A stretch of DNA of 34,742 nt from Saprospiraceae bacterium (GTDB lineage Bacteria > Bacteroidota > Bacteroidia > Bacteroidales > JAIPBB01), in the NCBI GenBank assembly GCA_021739805.1, contig JAIPBB010000013.1, positions 1 through 34,742 on the forward strand. Direction: 5' to 3'. This document shows positions 16,745-24,291 of this stretch, piece by piece; position 1 is the stretch's first letter, and each line of letters begins with the position of its first letter. The notes beneath the pieces were generated by a model. The model saw only the letters and a list, made by a program, of their open reading frames with translations. It was not told the DNA's origin and made no database searches. The translations under genes and the position numbers were made by a program.

Positions 16745-17836
16745 ATGAAAACAAAAAAAATCAAATCCCTTAAAAAAGTTTTAACATTTGTTGCTTTATT
16801 GTTTTTTGCACAGACTGTACATTCACAGCAAGAATTAACTAAATTTCTAAATTCAAGTCTCGATGATGGCAACAAACTTATGGAGGCATGGGCTTCTCCA
16901 TTCTTGAAAGCATCAGGAGTTAACCTGAATAATAGTTGGTATGTATCTGCTGAACCTTTGAAATCTGGCAGATTCGAAATTAGATTAATTGGTATGGCCA
17001 GTTTTGCTCCAGAAAAAGACAAAAGCTTTGATGTAACAAGCCTTGGTTTAAGTGGTTCTATGCAACCAATTGGCACTATTACAGAAACTCCGACAATATT
17101 TGGAGATAAAGATGGAGATGCAGCATCATTCGCCATAAGTGCACCAAATCCAAACGGTGGGGCACCTATTCCTCTTGATACTATGATGTCTCCATTGGGA
17201 ACTGGTTTATCATTTCTTCCAGGTTTTACACCACAATTAAGCGTTGGAATTTATAAAGGAACTGAAGTTATGGTAAGATGGCTTCCTAAAATTGAGATTG
17301 GTGATTTTAAAAGAACAGGTTTTGGAGTTGGTATAAAACATGAGATTTTGCAATGGATTCCTGCTGCAAAAGAGCTTCCTATATCAGTTTCATTCATAGG
17401 AACTTATGCAAAATCAGATTTATCAATGACAAGCGAAATGGTTTCTCCTGACCCAAATCTTCCAAATGATGCTAACCCACCAGATTATACTACTCAATCA
17501 CTTGAATTTAGTAATTCAGGTTGGAGTGCTGGTTTAGCAATTTCGAAAAAGCTTCCTATAATAACTTTCTTTGGTGGTCTTCATTTCACAAGTTCAAAAA
17601 GTACACTTGGATTATATGGACCATACCCTTTAGCACTTCCTAATAGCTCTACGGGAGCTATTGAAACCAATAATGTTGTTGACCCAATTGATCTTGAAGC
17701 TAAACATAACCAATTTAGCATAAATGGTGGAATGAGATTAAAAATAGGCATTATGCATTTAACTTTATCAGGCAATTATGCACCAGGAGGATATTCTTCG
17801 GCTACACTAGCATGGGGTATTGGCTGGTTTAATTAG
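16745..17836 (+). CDS. Predicted outer-membrane or secreted beta-rich protein (DUF6588-like)
   Basis: 363 residues with an N-terminal signal peptide: basic start MKTKKIKSLKK, hydrophobic core, probable cleavage after VHSQ near residue 28. The mature part alternates polar and aromatic or hydrophobic residues (FEIRLIGMASFAP, LPISVSFIGTYAKS, GGMRLKIGIMHLTLSGNYAPGG), as in a beta-barrel, and ends ATLAWGIGWFN. The pattern resembles the Bacteroidota family annotated DUF6588; no function is known to me. A conserved-looking N-terminus (LTKFLNSSLDDGNKLMEAW) precedes the barrel-like part. Stand-alone gene with 140 bp of AT-rich DNA shared with gldB. Confidence 0.7.
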   Translation: MKTKKIKSLKKVLTFVALLFFAQTVHSQQELTKFLNSSLDDGNKLMEAWASPFLKASGVNLNNSWYVSAEPLKSGRFEIRLIGMASFAPEKDKSFDVTSLGLSGSMQPIGTITETPTIFGDKDGDAASFAISAPNPNGGAPIPLDTMMSPLGTGLSFLPGFTPQLSVGIYKGTEVMVRWLPKIEIGDFKRTGFGVGIKHEILQWIPAAKELPISVSFIGTYAKSDLSMTSEMVSPDPNLPNDANPPDYTTQSLEFSNSGWSAGLAISKKLPIITFFGGLHFTSSKSTLGLYGPYPLALPNSSTGAIETNNVVDPIDLEAKHNQFSINGGMRLKIGIMHLTLSGNYAPGGYSSATLAWGIGWFN

Positions 17837-17906
17837 GATATTTGTTTATTAACAATTCATTTTTTAAAAAAAGTCTATTTCTTAGTAATATGAACCCCAT
17901 TTGCAT

Positions 17907-17914
17907 TATATTTG
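17907..17914 (+). promoter_or_regulatory. -7 promoter element of the gene at 17949
   Basis: TATATTTG is an exact match to the Bacteroidota -7 consensus TAnnTTTG, 34 bases before the start codon. A good -33 TTTG is not seen 19-21 bases upstream. Confidence 0.6.
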
Positions 17915-17948
17915 CAACAAAGAAAATGCCTTATTTAATTAATGTATT

Positions 17949-18653
17949 ATGAAAAAAACAATCATATTATGTGTTGCTCTAATTTTCATTTTAAAAATGA
18001 ATTATGCACAAAACGAAATTGACAAGTTTAAGTTTGGTCTTAAAGCAACACCAACTCTTGCCTGGTTAAAACCCGACAATAATAGTTACGAAAAAGATGG
18101 CTCTAGTTTAGGATTTGCCTGGGGAGCAGTAGCTGAGTTTTATATTGCCGCTAATTACGCGATAAGCACTGGTGTTAATATAACCTACAGCGGTGGAAGC
18201 TTAAAATATCCACATCAGCAATTAATAACTCCTATCGACACTGCAATCGGCACACTCTCAAGAAAATACAGCATGAAATATCTTGAAATACCTTTGGTTT
18301 TAAAAATGAAAACTAATGAAATTGGATATTTAAGTTACTACGGTTTATTTGGAATTGGAAGTAGTTTTAACTTAAGTGCAAAAGCGAAGGATGATTTTAG
18401 TTCTTCTGATTTAGTTGGGGGGCAATTAACAACTGATGATATTGATATAAAAAAGGATGTTAGTTTTTTCAGGGAATCACTGATAATTGGTCTTGGAGTT
18501 GAATATTCTTTAGGTGGAAGAACATGCTTGATGGGGGGAATAACTTTTAATAACGGATTCACCGATATTCTTAAAGGAAATAACTCTATTGATGGAAGTG
18601 AACAGAAAGCAATTTCAAATTATATCGAATTAAACATTGGAATTCTTTTTTAA
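17949..18653 (+). CDS. Outer-membrane beta-barrel protein, PorT/OMP_b-brl type
   Basis: 234 residues with a clear signal peptide (MKKTIILCVALIFILKMNYA, cleavage about residue 20) and then beta-strand pairs typical of small 8-10 strand barrels of Bacteroidota: FKFGLKATPTLAWL, GFAWGAVAEFYIAANYAIST, MKYLEIPLVLKMKTN, YYGLFGIGSSFN, and a closing IELNIGILF ending in phenylalanine. YLEIPLVLK is a hallmark of the PorT-like/'outer membrane protein beta-barrel' family. PorT itself is a T9SS component, but family members are numerous, so a T9SS role is not implied. It has its own -7 promoter element and is followed by 504 bp of non-coding DNA. Confidence 0.75.
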   Translation: MKKTIILCVALIFILKMNYAQNEIDKFKFGLKATPTLAWLKPDNNSYEKDGSSLGFAWGAVAEFYIAANYAISTGVNITYSGGSLKYPHQQLITPIDTAIGTLSRKYSMKYLEIPLVLKMKTNEIGYLSYYGLFGIGSSFNLSAKAKDDFSSSDLVGGQLTTDDIDIKKDVSFFRESLIIGLGVEYSLGGRTCLMGGITFNNGFTDILKGNNSIDGSEQKAISNYIELNIGILF

Positions 18654-18662
18654 ACCAAACGA

Positions 18663-18695
18663 AGGAGAAGGAGAAGGCTAAGGAAAAAAGGCAAA
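18663..18695 (+). repeat. AGGNNN purine-rich short tandem repeat
   Basis: Units AGGAGA, AGGAGA, AGGCTA, AGGAAAAA, AGGCAAA in the sense direction. The phrase AGGCTAAGGAAAAA...AGGCAAAAG is shared with the nqrE-nqrF spacer (27462-27505). Confidence 0.7.
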
Positions 18696-18923
18696 AGTAA
18701 AAAAAGTAAAAAAGGCATCCTACGGACTTGCTTCGCTTCGAAAGTAAAAGGCAAAAGAGTAATCAGTTGGCAGTAGGCAAATGATTGGGTGAAAGGGTGA
18801 TTGGGAGAAAAGTAAAAATAAAAATAAATCAAAATATATTAGCGTAAATCAGTATCATGAATCCTGAAACATGTCAGATGTCAGGTGTCAAATGTGAAGC
18901 CCGACTACTCGAAACTCCAACCT

Positions 18924-19016
18924 GAAACCCTTGCACTGAGAGAAGCCGAAGTGTGAAACCCTTGCACTGAGCGGAGTCGAAGTGTGAAACCCTTGCACTG
19001 AGCGAAGCCGAAGTGT
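18924..19016. repeat. 31-bp tandem repeat, three units
   Basis: Units start at 18924, 18955 and 18986, each beginning GAAACCCTTG and then holding the 20-mer CACTGAGCGGAGTCGAAGTG or a variant with two or three transitions. There is no unique spacer between units, so it is not a CRISPR array. The 20-mer is the element also found at 2041-2060 and 5957-5976. Confidence 0.93.
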
Positions 19017-19098
19017 GAAACCTGAAACGAAAACTGAACACCAAACTTAGCCTATCATCAAATTTTCTAAACTGCAATCCCAGATAATAAGAAATTAG

Positions 19099-19106
19099 TA
19101 TCTTTA
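19099..19106 (+). promoter_or_regulatory. Possible -7 element of the nadE promoter
   Basis: TATCTTTA fits TAnnTTTG except for the last base and lies about 50 bases before the nadE ATG. If used, transcription would start inside the following hairpin, so the hairpin would only stop read-through from upstream. No good -33 element. Confidence 0.35.
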
Positions 19107-19138
19107 TCCCGATTCTAAAATTTAGGTCGGGATTTTTT
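19106..19138 (+). terminator. Rho-independent terminator or attenuator just before nadE
   Basis: Stem ATCCCGA (19106-19112) pairs with TCGGGAT (19127-19133), followed by a run of T to 19138. It ends only 19 bases before the nadE start codon. It may end transcripts of the outer-membrane protein gene upstream, or act inside the nadE leader. Confidence 0.75.
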
Positions 19139-19157
19139 GTTTCAAACTCATTAAACA

Positions 19158-20792
19158 ATGAAAATAGCTCTAGCTCAACTAAACTATCATATTGGAAATT
19201 TTGAAAGTAATATTCAAAAAATCACAAATTCTATTAAAGTTGCAAAATCCGGTGGAGCTGATTTAATAGTTTTTTCGGAATTGGCAATTTCAGGTTATCC
19301 GCCAAGAGATTTTCTGGAATTTGACGATTTTATTAATAAGTGTGTAAATGCAATCGACATAATTTCAAAGGAATGCGTTGATATTGCTGCAATAATTGGA
19401 GCTCCTTCAAAAAACAATGATGGCAAAGGAAAACCTTTATATAATTCAGCCTTTTTCTTGAAAAATGGAAAAGTGGATAAAATAATCCACAAAACTCTGC
19501 TCCCTAATTATGATATTTTTGATGAGTACAGATATTTTGAACCTAACAAAAAGTTTGAGATAATTGAATGTGCCGGAAATAAAATCGCTTTGACTATTTG
19601 TGAAGATATTTGGGATATCACTTCTAACCCATTATATACAATCAATCCAATGGAAGAGTTAGCAAAACTTAATCCTGATTTAATGGTAAATATTGCTGCT
19701 TCTCCTTTCAATTATAAACAGGCTGAAATTCGTAAAAGAATTTTAAAAGATAATTCTGACAAATATAAAATCCCCTTGTTTTATGTGAACCATGTTGGAG
19801 CTCAAACCGAAATTCTTTTTGATGGTGGTTCACTAGCACTCAATTCAGATGGGGAAATTGTTGAAGAATTAAAATATTTTGATGAAGATTTTAAAATTAT
19901 TGATACCGACACATTATTATATAGGCAAACTAAAGCAATTCATAAACCCGATAAAATTCAATTAATCCATGATGCTTTGGTTATGGGAATTAAAAACTAT
20001 TTCCAAAAGCTTGGCTTTAAAAAGGCAATATTGGGTTTATCCGGTGGAATTGATTCAGCAGTAACTTTGGTTCTGGCTCAACGTGCACTTGGCAATGAAA
20101 ATATTAAAGCACTTTTGCTTCCTTCAAAATATTCTTCTGATCATTCAATTCAAGATGCAAAGGAGTTAGCTGAAAACATAAATGCCGAATATGAAATAAT
20201 AAATATTGAAGACTCCTGCAATTCTTTTGAAACTACGCTAAAACCATATTTTAAAGATTTGCCTTTCGGTATTGCTGAGGAAAACCTTCAAGCTCGTGTA
20301 CGTGCAGTTACTCTAATGGCTTTTTCAAATAAATTTGGATATATTTTATTAAACACATCAAACAAAAGTGAAGCTGCTGTAGGTTATGGAACTCTTTATG
20401 GGGATATGTGCGGTGGATTATCAGTTTTAGGTGATGTTTATAAAACTGAAGTTTTTGAGCTTGCACATTATATTAATAAGGAGTCTGAAATTATTCCAAT
20501 CAACTCCATTACCAAACCACCTTCTGCCGAACTTCGCCCAAATCAAAAAGATTCAGATTCATTACCTGAATATGAAATACTCGATAAAATCCTATATCAA
20601 TATATTGAGTTAAGAAAAGGACCTGCTGAAATAATTAAAATGGGATTTGATAAAAATATTGTGGACAAAACATTGAAACTTGTTAACACTAATGAATATA
20701 AACGCTTTCAAACACCGCCTATTTTAAGAGTTTCAAAAAAGGCATTTGGGATGGGAAGACGGATGCCTATTGTTGGGAAGTATTTGTCGTAA
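19158..20792 (+). CDS. nadE: Glutamine-dependent NAD(+) synthetase NadE
   Basis: Last step of NAD synthesis: amidation of nicotinic acid adenine dinucleotide with ATP, using glutamine. The 544 residues have two domains. The N-terminal nitrilase-type glutaminase has the triad Glu41 (FSELAISGYPPRD), Lys112 (HKTLLPNYDIFDEYRYF) and Cys148 (LTICEDIWD). The C-terminal synthetase domain has the pyrophosphatase P-loop SGGIDSA (295-301), LLPSKYSSDHS, NTSNKSEAAVGYGTLYGDMCGG and TKPPSAELRP. It starts with ATG at 19158. A hairpin with T-run immediately precedes it and another follows it. Confidence 0.97.
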   Translation: MKIALAQLNYHIGNFESNIQKITNSIKVAKSGGADLIVFSELAISGYPPRDFLEFDDFINKCVNAIDIISKECVDIAAIIGAPSKNNDGKGKPLYNSAFFLKNGKVDKIIHKTLLPNYDIFDEYRYFEPNKKFEIIECAGNKIALTICEDIWDITSNPLYTINPMEELAKLNPDLMVNIAASPFNYKQAEIRKRILKDNSDKYKIPLFYVNHVGAQTEILFDGGSLALNSDGEIVEELKYFDEDFKIIDTDTLLYRQTKAIHKPDKIQLIHDALVMGIKNYFQKLGFKKAILGLSGGIDSAVTLVLAQRALGNENIKALLLPSKYSSDHSIQDAKELAENINAEYEIINIEDSCNSFETTLKPYFKDLPFGIAEENLQARVRAVTLMAFSNKFGYILLNTSNKSEAAVGYGTLYGDMCGGLSVLGDVYKTEVFELAHYINKESEIIPINSITKPPSAELRPNQKDSDSLPEYEILDKILYQYIELRKGPAEIIKMGFDKNIVDKTLKLVNTNEYKRFQTPPILRVSKKAFGMGRRMPIVGKYLS

Positions 20793-20813
20793 AGACTTTC
20801 TATAAAAAAGAAC

Positions 20814-20849
20814 AAAACCAACAGCCAATCCCGTTGGTTTTATTTTTTT
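20814..20849 (+). terminator. Terminator downstream of nadE
   Basis: AAAACCAAC (20814-20822) pairs with GTTGGTTTT (20833-20841) around a 10-base loop, followed by ATTTTTTT. Placed 21 bases after the nadE stop and, in the opposite direction, 20 bases after the NifU-like gene; A-rich flanks on the left suggest it could work for both. Confidence 0.85.
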
Positions 20850-20868
20850 CCATATAATATAATGTGTA

Positions 20869-21108
20869 CTATACCGATTCTACAGCTTGAATCTCAGGAA
20901 TTGCTTTTTTCATAGCTTGTTCAACTCCATTTTTTAGAGTCATTTGACTCATAGGACATGATCCACAAGCTCCAAGCAACCTCACGTTTACAATATTTTC
21001 TTCTGTTAAATTAACAAATTCAATATTACCACCGTCAGCTTCAAGATATGGTCTGATTTGGTCTATTACATTTATAACTTTCTTTTCTAATTCTTGTCTG
21101 TTTTCCAT
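20869..21108 (-). CDS. NifU-like C-terminal domain Fe-S scaffold
   Basis: A 79-residue protein consisting only of the Nfu domain: IRPYLEADGGNIEFV followed by LLGACGSCPMSQMTLKNGVE. Cys48 and Cys51 (CGSC) form the CxxC motif that, in a dimer, carries a transferable 4Fe-4S cluster. It is downstream of an Mrp-type Fe-S carrier ATPase in the same direction, which supports a role in cluster delivery. The two genes are separated by 310 bp of repeats, so they may not share one transcript. Confidence 0.93.
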   Translation of the reverse strand: MENRQELEKKVINVIDQIRPYLEADGGNIEFVNLTEENIVNVRLLGACGSCPMSQMTLKNGVEQAMKKAIPEIQAVESV

Positions 21109-21190
21109 GTGTTTTAATCTTAATGTATTATGTAACTCTGTTTTTTTATCGTTTATTTATTAATGTAATTCGCATTGCGGTCATTAAATA

Positions 21191-21262
21191 GTCATTTGCT
21201 TCGCGTCATTTGTTGTCATTCGCTTCGCGTCATTCAGTTGTCATTCAGTTGTCATTCAGTTG
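21191..21262. repeat. GTCATT array with three perfect 11-bp units
   Basis: On the plus strand the units are GTCATTTGCTTCGC (21191-21204), GTCATTTGTT, GTCATTCGCTTCGC (21215-21228), then TCATTCAGTTG three times without change (21230-21262). The first 14-mer is identical to 15466-15479. Confidence 0.9.
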
Positions 21263-21352
21263 TCATTTATTTCAGAATAGGTTGCAAATATATAATTTTA
21301 AATATTTTAGTCAACAACTATTATCAATACTGTAAAAACTATTAAGTAATAT

Positions 21353-21408
21353 AAATCATTATTGCATTGTAGCATTATCGCATTACATCATTATAGCATT
21401 TAAGCATT
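21353..21408 (-). repeat. AATGNNNN octad array, seven units
   Basis: In exact 8-bp register on the minus strand: AATGCTTA, AATGCTAT, AATGATGT, AATGCGAT, AATGCTAC, AATGCAAT, AATGATTT. It begins 11 bases after the mrp stop. AATGCTTA and AATGATGT are also units of the ftsW-murG array (3221-3260); both arrays lie in the sense direction. Confidence 0.92.
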
Positions 21409-21418
21409 AACTCACCAA

Positions 21419-22519
21419 CTACTTAGTCGTAATTTCAACAATCTTAGTTGGTTCCATCATGATATTACGGATTGCAATTTGTTGAGCAACATTTTCAGCA
21501 AGTGTTTTGAATGCATTGGCAACAGAAGAATCTTCAAGAAGTGAAATTGGATTTCCAATATCTCCTGATTCGCAAATGCTCTGAACCAAAGGAATTTGCC
21601 CAAGCAATGGCACTTTCATTTCTTTTGCCAACCTGCTACATCCCTCTTTCCCAAAAATATAATATTTATTATCAGGTAATTCAGCAGGAGTAAAATATGC
21701 CATATTTTCAACCAATCCTAAAACCGGAACATTAACTTCTTTTTGTTTAAACATTGAAATACCTTTTCGGGCATCAGCTAAAGCTACTTCTTGAGGAGTG
21801 CTAACAATAACAGCACCTGTAACCGATAAAGTTTGAACAAGGGTTAAATGTATATCGCCTGTCCCTGGAGGAAGGTCAACAACCATATAATCAAGTTCCC
21901 CCCAAACAGAATCAGAAAATAATTGTCCAAGAGCATTCGATGCCATTGGTCCACGCCACATTAAGGCTTTATCAGGTTCAACAAAAAATCCAATTGATAA
22001 TAACCTCACACCATATTTTTCAATAGGAATAATCTTTACTTTCCCATCAATCTCAACCGTTTTCGGCTGCACATTTTTTAAGTCAAACATTAAAGGTATA
22101 GATGGACCATAAATATCAGCATCAATCAAACCTACTTTTGCTCCTGTTTTTGCAAGTGAAATAGCAAGATTGGCAGCTATTGTTGATTTCCCTACTCCAC
22201 CTTTTCCGGATGCAACTGCAATAATATTTTTAACTTCAGGCATTATAGAACTAGCATCTTTTCTTCTGGAAGTAACTTTTGATGAAAGTTCAACATCTAC
22301 TTCAGCTTCTTTGTCAACATAAGTATGAATTGCATCAATACAGGCCTGTTTTATACTTTCCTTTAAAGGGCAAGCAGGTGTAGTTAAGACCAAAGTAAAA
22401 CTTACTTTCTTACCTTCTGATTTAACATTTTCAATCATATTGAGAGTTACCAAATCCTTTTTAATGTCAGGGTCGTCAACATGACTCAATGCTTCTAAAA
22501 TTTGTTTTTCTGTGAACAT
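21419..22519 (-). CDS. mrp: Mrp/NBP35-type iron-sulfur cluster carrier ATPase
   Basis: P-loop ATPase that binds and transfers Fe-S clusters (ApbC/Mrp). The 366 residues comprise an N-terminal MIP18/DUF59 domain (DPDIKKDLVTLNMI, TTPACPLKESI) and a deviant Walker A domain, GKGGVGKST (105-113), with LIDADIYGPSIPLMF, MVVDLPPGTGD and STPQEVALADARKGISMF. The CxxC motif that binds the cluster in E. coli ApbC is not present at the usual place: ENMAYFTPAELPDNKYYIFGKEGC has a single Cys. I recall this as common in Bacteroidota Mrp. Downstream lies a NifU-like gene, supporting a Fe-S role. Divergent from nqrA. Confidence 0.93.
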   Translation of the reverse strand: MFTEKQILEALSHVDDPDIKKDLVTLNMIENVKSEGKKVSFTLVLTTPACPLKESIKQACIDAIHTYVDKEAEVDVELSSKVTSRRKDASSIMPEVKNIIAVASGKGGVGKSTIAANLAISLAKTGAKVGLIDADIYGPSIPLMFDLKNVQPKTVEIDGKVKIIPIEKYGVRLLSIGFFVEPDKALMWRGPMASNALGQLFSDSVWGELDYMVVDLPPGTGDIHLTLVQTLSVTGAVIVSTPQEVALADARKGISMFKQKEVNVPVLGLVENMAYFTPAELPDNKYYIFGKEGCSRLAKEMKVPLLGQIPLVQSICESGDIGNPISLLEDSSVANAFKTLAENVAQQIAIRNIMMEPTKIVEITTK

Positions 22520-22553
22520 TTTTATTGATAATTTTATGTTAATTTAGATTGCG

Positions 22554-22561
22554 TAAAGATA
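22554..22561 (-). promoter_or_regulatory. Possible -7 element of the mrp promoter
   Basis: Minus-strand TATCTTTA, one mismatch to TAnnTTTG, 34 bases before the mrp ATG. No clear -33 element. The rest of the 288-bp divergent region to nqrA is AT-rich without a match I would defend. Confidence 0.4.
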
Positions 22562-22807
22562 AGTAAATTATTCGTTTTAAGAGTTAAAAAAACACTATTT
22601 TTTACTACTGGCAAAATCGCTGTACTCCTTTGGTTTAATATGATTTATGGATAAACTGAAAAATAAAAGTGATAAATATTAGTTTTTTTTTAAAATCTTG
22701 AGGAAATATTAAAAAAATAATTTCTAAATTGCACCTAATTTCTATTAATTTACACTTAATATAATAAGAAAAGAACTAATCAAATATCACCTAAGTCATA
22801 TTAAAAC

Positions 22808-24157
22808 ATGTCGAAAATCATAAAAATTAAAAAAGGACTAGACATCAATCTGATAGGAGAAGCTGACAAAACGCTAACAACTATTAGTTCGAACAGCTAT
22901 GCGGTAAAACCTACAGACTTTGAGGGTGTTTTTCCTAAGATGCTTGTAAAAACCGGTGATGAAGTAAAATCCGGCACTCCCTTATTTTACGATAAGTATA
23001 GAGAAAATATTATTTTCACCTCACCTGTAAGTGGGAAAATTGGTGAGATAAAAAGAGGAGAGAAAAGGGTTTTGCAAGAAATTCAAATTGCTGCTGACGC
23101 TGAAATAAAATATGTGGAATTTAAAAAAGCTGACCCTAATAGCATTTCAAAGGAAGAAATAATCGAAACGCTTTTAAAAAGTGGTGTATGGCCATTTATT
23201 AAACAAAGACCATATTCAATTATTGCCGACCCAAAGGATGAGCCAAAAGCGATTCATATTTCAGCATTTGACTCAAGCCCCTTAGCTCAGGATTTTGATT
23301 TTATTGTTCATGGGAAAGGTGACATATTTCAAGCAGGTATAGATGCGATTTCAAAGTTAACAAAAGGAAAAGTTCATTTAAACTGTAATTCTGAAACTAC
23401 AAAATCAAAGGTATTCTTAAATTCAAAGAATGTTCAGGTTAATTTATTTTCCGGGCCACACCCCGCCGGAAATGTTGGAACGCAAATTCATCATATCGAC
23501 CCTATAAATAAAGGTGATGTTGTGTGGGTTTTGTCTCCTCAAGCTGTTCTTACAATTGGTAGATTATTCATTGAAGGAAAATACGATGCTTCAAAAGTGA
23601 TTGCTCTGACCGGGGCTGAAGTGAAAAATCCAAAGTACTACAAACTTATAAATGGTTGTTCTATTGAATCAATAATAAAAGACAATATAAACGAAGGAAA
23701 AATCCGAATAATCAGCGGTAATGTTTTAACCGGCACCAAGGTTGAAATGAATGGCTATCTGGGATTTTACGATTCCCAAATCACTGTGATTCCTGAAGGA
23801 GATGAACCGGAATTTCTTGGTTGGGGAATGCCCGGATTTGGAAAATTCAGCACTACCAGAACATTCCTTTCATTTTTAACTCCAAATAAAAAATACAATT
23901 TAGACACAAATTATCATGGCTGCTTAAGAGCATTTGTAGTTTCCGGTGAGTACGAAAAAGTTTTCCCTATGGATATTATGCCTGTTCAACTTCTTAAATC
24001 TATTATTGTTAATGATATTGAGAAGATGGAAAACCTTGGAATTTATGAAGTTGCTGAAGAAGATTTTGCCCTTTGTGATTTTGTTTGTACATCGAAAATT
24101 GAAACTCAATCAATTATTCGCCAGGGATTAAACACAATGATTAAAGAATTAAATTAA
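22808..24157 (+). CDS. nqrA: Na(+)-translocating NADH:quinone reductase subunit NqrA
   Basis: Peripheral cytoplasmic subunit of the sodium pump, involved in quinone binding. The 449 residues start MSKIIKIKKGLDINLIGEA and contain the Rnf/Nqr barrel-sandwich region (PKMLVKTGDEVKSGTPLFYDK), FVVHGKGDI-like sequence, GPHPAGNVGTQIHHIDPI, VLTGTKVEMNGYLGFYDSQIT and the C-terminal PMDIMPVQLLKSIIVNDIEKM. It is the first gene of nqrABCDEF-apbE. The complex oxidises NADH, reduces the quinone pool and exports sodium. Confidence 0.97.
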   Translation: MSKIIKIKKGLDINLIGEADKTLTTISSNSYAVKPTDFEGVFPKMLVKTGDEVKSGTPLFYDKYRENIIFTSPVSGKIGEIKRGEKRVLQEIQIAADAEIKYVEFKKADPNSISKEEIIETLLKSGVWPFIKQRPYSIIADPKDEPKAIHISAFDSSPLAQDFDFIVHGKGDIFQAGIDAISKLTKGKVHLNCNSETTKSKVFLNSKNVQVNLFSGPHPAGNVGTQIHHIDPINKGDVVWVLSPQAVLTIGRLFIEGKYDASKVIALTGAEVKNPKYYKLINGCSIESIIKDNINEGKIRIISGNVLTGTKVEMNGYLGFYDSQITVIPEGDEPEFLGWGMPGFGKFSTTRTFLSFLTPNKKYNLDTNYHGCLRAFVVSGEYEKVFPMDIMPVQLLKSIIVNDIEKMENLGIYEVAEEDFALCDFVCTSKIETQSIIRQGLNTMIKELN

Positions 24158-24210
24158 AATAAGTAGAACTGAAATTGGAAATTTGAAACAACGTTCATTA
24201 TTCTGCCAAA

Positions 24211-24231
24211 TTTCTAATTTCTAATTTCTAA
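24211..24231 (+). repeat. TTTCTAA heptads between nqrA and nqrB
   Basis: Three perfect 7-bp units. TTTCTAA is the reverse complement of the TTAGAAA units after murC, so this copy is in the opposite direction relative to transcription. The spacer is 134 bp; the other nqrB-nqrE junctions are 3-18 bp. Confidence 0.8.
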
Positions 24232-24291
24232 TCATTAATTTTAGAACTCTTAAAATAACAGGATATATGCAAATTGCAAAATTATAAACAC

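Larger units (their letters stand above)
18654..19157. other. Non-coding, repeat-rich spacer upstream of nadE
   Basis: 504 bp without a credible gene. It holds, in order, an AGGNNN purine-rich array (18663-18695) like that at 27462-27505, an ATCCTACGGACTTGCTTCGC phrase (about 18716-18735), further purine-rich DNA, a three-unit 31-bp repeat (18924-19016), a -7-like TATCTTTA (19099-19106) and a terminator-like hairpin (19106-19138) close to the nadE start. The open frame on the minus strand here is an artefact of the repeats. Confidence 0.8.
21109..21418 (-). other. Repeat-filled spacer between mrp and the NifU-like gene
   Basis: 310 bp without a gene. From the mrp side (minus strand) it contains seven AATGNNNN octads (21353-21408), about 80 bp of plain AT-rich DNA, then three perfect 11-bp units and several GTCATT-type units (21180-21270), then AT-rich sequence up to the start codon. 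No convincing promoter was seen. Confidence 0.8.

Noticed and set aside
18924..19016. Possible CRISPR array (31-bp repeat, three copies)
   Set aside because: The units are directly adjacent with no unique spacers and there are no cas genes; it is a tandem repeat of a dispersed 20-mer.
18874..19158. Minus-strand open frame of 94 codons
   Set aside because: Its repeated HFDSAQ-like peptides only reflect the 31-bp DNA repeat and it ends at the nadE start; not a gene.
24274..24291. TTG start for NqrB six codons upstream
   Set aside because: ATG at 24292 gives the usual NqrB N-terminus with the KIKPNYEKGGK motif near its beginning.
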